Assembly: GCA_902494945.1 (NCBI GenBank)
Contig: CABUVF010000107.1
Coordinates: forward strand, 1-7,235
Direction of reading: 5' to 3'
From: an uncultured Collinsella sp.
Lineage (GTDB): Bacteria > Actinomycetota > Coriobacteriia > Coriobacteriales > Coriobacteriaceae
DNA: 7,235 bases
In this document: positions 5,305 to 7,235 of the stretch, piece by piece
Layout: the number at the start of each line of letters is the position of its first letter
Numbering within the stretch: position 1 is the first letter of the stretch
The notes under the pieces: model-generated
What the model was told of the DNA's origin: nothing
The model's input: only the letters and a program-made list of their open reading frames with translations
The model's database searches: none
Made by a program: the position numbers and the translations under genes

Positions 5305-5770
5305 CCGCTATCAGGACAAGGTGCTCGAGACCTACGCGCGCTCCCTTCTGGAAGCCGCTAAGGCCGAGAACCATGTGTTCGAGGACCTCGAGATGATCGA
5401 GCGCTTGGCTTCTGCCAGCCCCGAGATCATCGCCGTGCTCGACACCATGTCCAAGCGCGACCAGCTCGACCTTCTTCCCAAGGTGGCAGCTGCCTTTAAG
5501 TATGTTGCCGAGGAAGACGAGGATGTAGTGGGCGTGACCGTCACCACGGCGATCCCGCTCGACGACGAGCTGCGTCAAACCATCACTAAGAAATGCGAGC
5601 AGGACTTCGGCCGCAAGGTATTCCTTATCGAGCAGGTCGACCCGTCTATCGTGGGCGGCCTGGTGCTCGAGGCCCGCGGCGAGCGTCGTGATATTTCCGT
5701 CAAGACGCAGCTGCGCATCGCGCAGGAGACCCTCGCAAACTCTGCTAATTCGTACGGAGGTGAAGCCTAA
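5294..5770 (+). CDS. atpH: ATP synthase F1 subunit delta (OSCP), short N-terminal domain
   Basis: Delta clamps the top of F1 to the b stalk. The protein has 158 residues against about 175-180 in most bacteria. The N-terminal YARSLLEAAK (E. coli YAKAAFDFA) and the complete C-terminal domain are present: VTTAIPL at about 83-89, then FGRKVFLIEQVDPSIVGGLV and the DISVKTQLRIAQETL end. The deficit is in the N-terminal helical bundle. About 65 residues separate YAR from the VTVTT strand, against about 97 in E. coli, and the conserved segment around the E. coli motif AENGRL is not recognisable. The ATG at 5294 lies inside the atpF 3' end (11-base overlap) with GCAGG at 5281-5285 upstream, so translation is probably coupled. 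The stop overlaps the atpA start as TAATG. The subunit assignment is firm from context and the C-terminal domain. Confidence 0.93.
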   Translation: MPTSRYQDKVLETYARSLLEAAKAENHVFEDLEMIERLASASPEIIAVLDTMSKRDQLDLLPKVAAAFKYVAEEDEDVVGVTVTTAIPLDDELRQTITKKCEQDFGRKVFLIEQVDPSIVGGLVLEARGERRDISVKTQLRIAQETLANSANSYGGEA

Positions 5771-7235
5771 TGTCCGAAACCCTCAATGCCCAGGATATCG
5801 CCAAGAAACTGCAGGAGCAGCTCACGAGCCTCTCCGCGACGGTCGATACGCATGAGGTTTCAACGGTCGACGAGGTAGGCGACGGCATCGCGCGCGTCTC
5901 CGGCCTCAAGAGCGCCATGGCAGGCGAGCTTCTGGAGTTCAAGAGCTCCGATACCGGTGAGACCGTCTTCGGCCTTGCCCAGAACCTTGACCGTGACGAG
6001 GTCGGCGCCGTTCTGTTCGGTGCCGTCGACTCCATCAAGGAAGGCGACGAGTGCCGCACCACTGGCCGCATTATGGATATCCCCGTGAGCCGTGCCATGC
6101 TCGGCCGCGTCGTCAATCCGCTCGGCCAGCCCATCGACGGCCTGGGCGACATCGTCGCCACGCACCGTCGCCCCATCGAGTTCAAGGCCCCCGGCGTCAT
6201 CGACCGTACCCCGGTGTGCGAGCCGGTTCAGACCGGTCTGCTCGCTATCGACTCCATGGTGCCTATTGGCCGCGGTCAGCGTGAGCTCATCATCGGCGAC
6301 CGTAAGACCGGTAAGACCGCCATCGCCATCGACGCTATCCTCAACCAGCGCGGCAAGGGCATGGTCTGCATCTATGTCGCCATCGGCCAGAAGGCCTCCA
6401 CGGTTGCCAACATCCGCGAGACCCTCGCTCAGCACGGTGCGCTCGACTACACCATCATCGTTTCGGCCACCGCTGCCGATTCCGCCCCTATGCAGTACAT
6501 CGCGCCTATGGCCGGTGCCGCTATCGGCGAGTTCTTCATGTACAACGGCGAGGACGGCAAGCCCGCCAGCGAGACCAACCCCGGCGGCCACGTGCTCGTC
6601 ATCTACGACGACCTGTCCAAGCAGGCTGTGGCCTACCGTCAGATGTCGCTGACGCTGCATCGTCCGCCCGGACGCGAGGCCTATCCTGGCGACATCTTCT
6701 ACCTGCACTCTCGTCTGCTCGAGCGTGCAGTCAAGATGTCCAAGAAGAACGGTTATGGCTCCATGACGGCTCTTCCGATCATCGAGACCCAGGACGGCGA
6801 CGTCTCGGCCTACATTCCGACCAACGTCATTTCCATTACCGATGGTCAGATCTACCTGCAGTCCGAGCTCTTCTTCCAGGGCCAGCGCCCGGCAGTCGAC
6901 GTGGGCATTTCCGTGTCCCGCGTCGGTGGCGACGCGCAGACCAAGGCCATGAAGCAGGTCGCCGGCAACCTCCGTCTGGACCTTGCTTCGTACCAGGAGC
7001 TCGCCGGCTTCACGCAGTTCGGCTCCGACCTCGACGAGGCCACGCAAAAGCAGCTTACCCACGGCGCTCGCATGACTGAGCTCCTTAAGCAGCCGCGTTA
7101 CAAGCCGTTTGAGGTTGGCGAGCAGATCGTTACGCTGTTCGCTGGCAACGAGGGCTTCCTGGATGACCTGGAGATCGCCGACGTGCTGCCTTTCCGTGCC
7201 GAGCTTATCGAGTACATGGACAATGGCTTTGGCTC
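5770..7235 (+). CDS. atpA: ATP synthase F1 subunit alpha, 3' end beyond window
   Basis: The regulatory nucleotide-binding subunit of the F1 head (alpha3 beta3), cytoplasmic side. 488 full codons are present of an expected 505-550, with no internal stop. The beta-barrel domain begins near VSTVDEVGDGIARVSGL. The Walker A loop is GDRKTGKT at residues 176-183 (usually GDRQTGKT). Walker B is VLVIYDD with Asp280 and Asp281, followed by LSKQAVAYRQMSL. The arginine finger is Arg384 in SVSRVGGDAQ. The C-terminal domain runs through PFEVGEQIVTLFAGNEGFLDD to the window edge. A polar insert, rich in Gly, Pro, Asn and Glu at about residues 261-273, precedes Walker B; typical alpha subunits have a very short turn there. 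ATG 5770 is fixed by GGAGGTGA at 5756-5763, which is fully complementary to the anti-Shine-Dalgarno end of 16S rRNA. The start overlaps the atpH stop by one base. Confidence 0.97.
   Translation, partial: MSETLNAQDIAKKLQEQLTSLSATVDTHEVSTVDEVGDGIARVSGLKSAMAGELLEFKSSDTGETVFGLAQNLDRDEVGAVLFGAVDSIKEGDECRTTGRIMDIPVSRAMLGRVVNPLGQPIDGLGDIVATHRRPIEFKAPGVIDRTPVCEPVQTGLLAIDSMVPIGRGQRELIIGDRKTGKTAIAIDAILNQRGKGMVCIYVAIGQKASTVANIRETLAQHGALDYTIIVSATAADSAPMQYIAPMAGAAIGEFFMYNGEDGKPASETNPGGHVLVIYDDLSKQAVAYRQMSLTLHRPPGREAYPGDIFYLHSRLLERAVKMSKKNGYGSMTALPIIETQDGDVSAYIPTNVISITDGQIYLQSELFFQGQRPAVDVGISVSRVGGDAQTKAMKQVAGNLRLDLASYQELAGFTQFGSDLDEATQKQLTHGARMTELLKQPRYKPFEVGEQIVTLFAGNEGFLDDLEIADVLPFRAELIEYMDNGFG

Noticed and set aside
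5860..7062. A 400-codon open frame on the minus strand
   Set aside because: It lies wholly opposite atpA, whose + strand product shows all F1 alpha motifs. Long antisense frames are expected in high-GC coding DNA, and the product is low-complexity and matches no family I recognise.
1..7235. A hidden novel system (defence island, retron, CRISPR, toxin-antitoxin or mobile element)
   Set aside because: All sizeable open space is accounted for by housekeeping genes with clear family motifs, and the spacers are short and hold no repeat arrays, RT-like frames or transposase ends.

Overview
The window is ordinary core-genome sequence, all read from the + strand, from a high-GC Gram-positive bacterium. 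The best guess is a member of the Coriobacteriia close to Collinsella. This rests on G/C-ending codons, strong purine-rich ribosome binding sites, the gene order and the style of the proteins; no database search was possible. I found no mobile element, CRISPR array, tRNA or rRNA gene, prophage or defence system.

Layout: (1) The 3' part of a threonylcarbamoyl-AMP synthase gene (tsaC/sua5, 1-642), with an unusual insert just after the PTETVYG motif. (2) Glycerol kinase glpK (656-2197), 13 bases behind tsaC and probably translated from the same message. (3) A 123-base spacer with three consecutive short hairpins, then uracil phosphoribosyltransferase upp (2321-2968). (4) A spacer of about 280 bases with a strong inverted repeat (likely the end of the upp transcript), a nested inverted repeat and a plausible promoter. 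(5) The F1Fo ATP synthase operon: a small AtpI-like membrane protein, then atpB (a), atpE (c), atpF (b), atpH (delta) and atpA (alpha), which runs off the right edge. Gamma, beta and epsilon genes are expected beyond it.

The order tsaC - upp - atp resembles the Bacillus neighbourhood (ywlC ... glyA-upp-atpI-atpB), except that glpK sits between tsaC and upp. The ATP synthase makes or hydrolyses ATP coupled to ion flow. Residues in the c and a subunits point to protons rather than sodium. In a fermenting anaerobe it would often run as an ATP-driven proton pump. Upp salvages uracil to UMP, GlpK channels glycerol into glycolysis, and TsaC makes the intermediate for the t6A tRNA modification.

Nothing here looks like a wholly new system. 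The points worth a second look are lineage-style deviations in conserved proteins: a probable cleavable signal peptide on subunit b, a delta subunit with a shortened N-terminal domain, a short loop inserted in alpha before Walker B, a glycerol kinase lacking the usual ATP-site arginine and the known regulatory elements, the insert in TsaC, and a structured spacer plus perfect Shine-Dalgarno before atpE that may set c-subunit stoichiometry.
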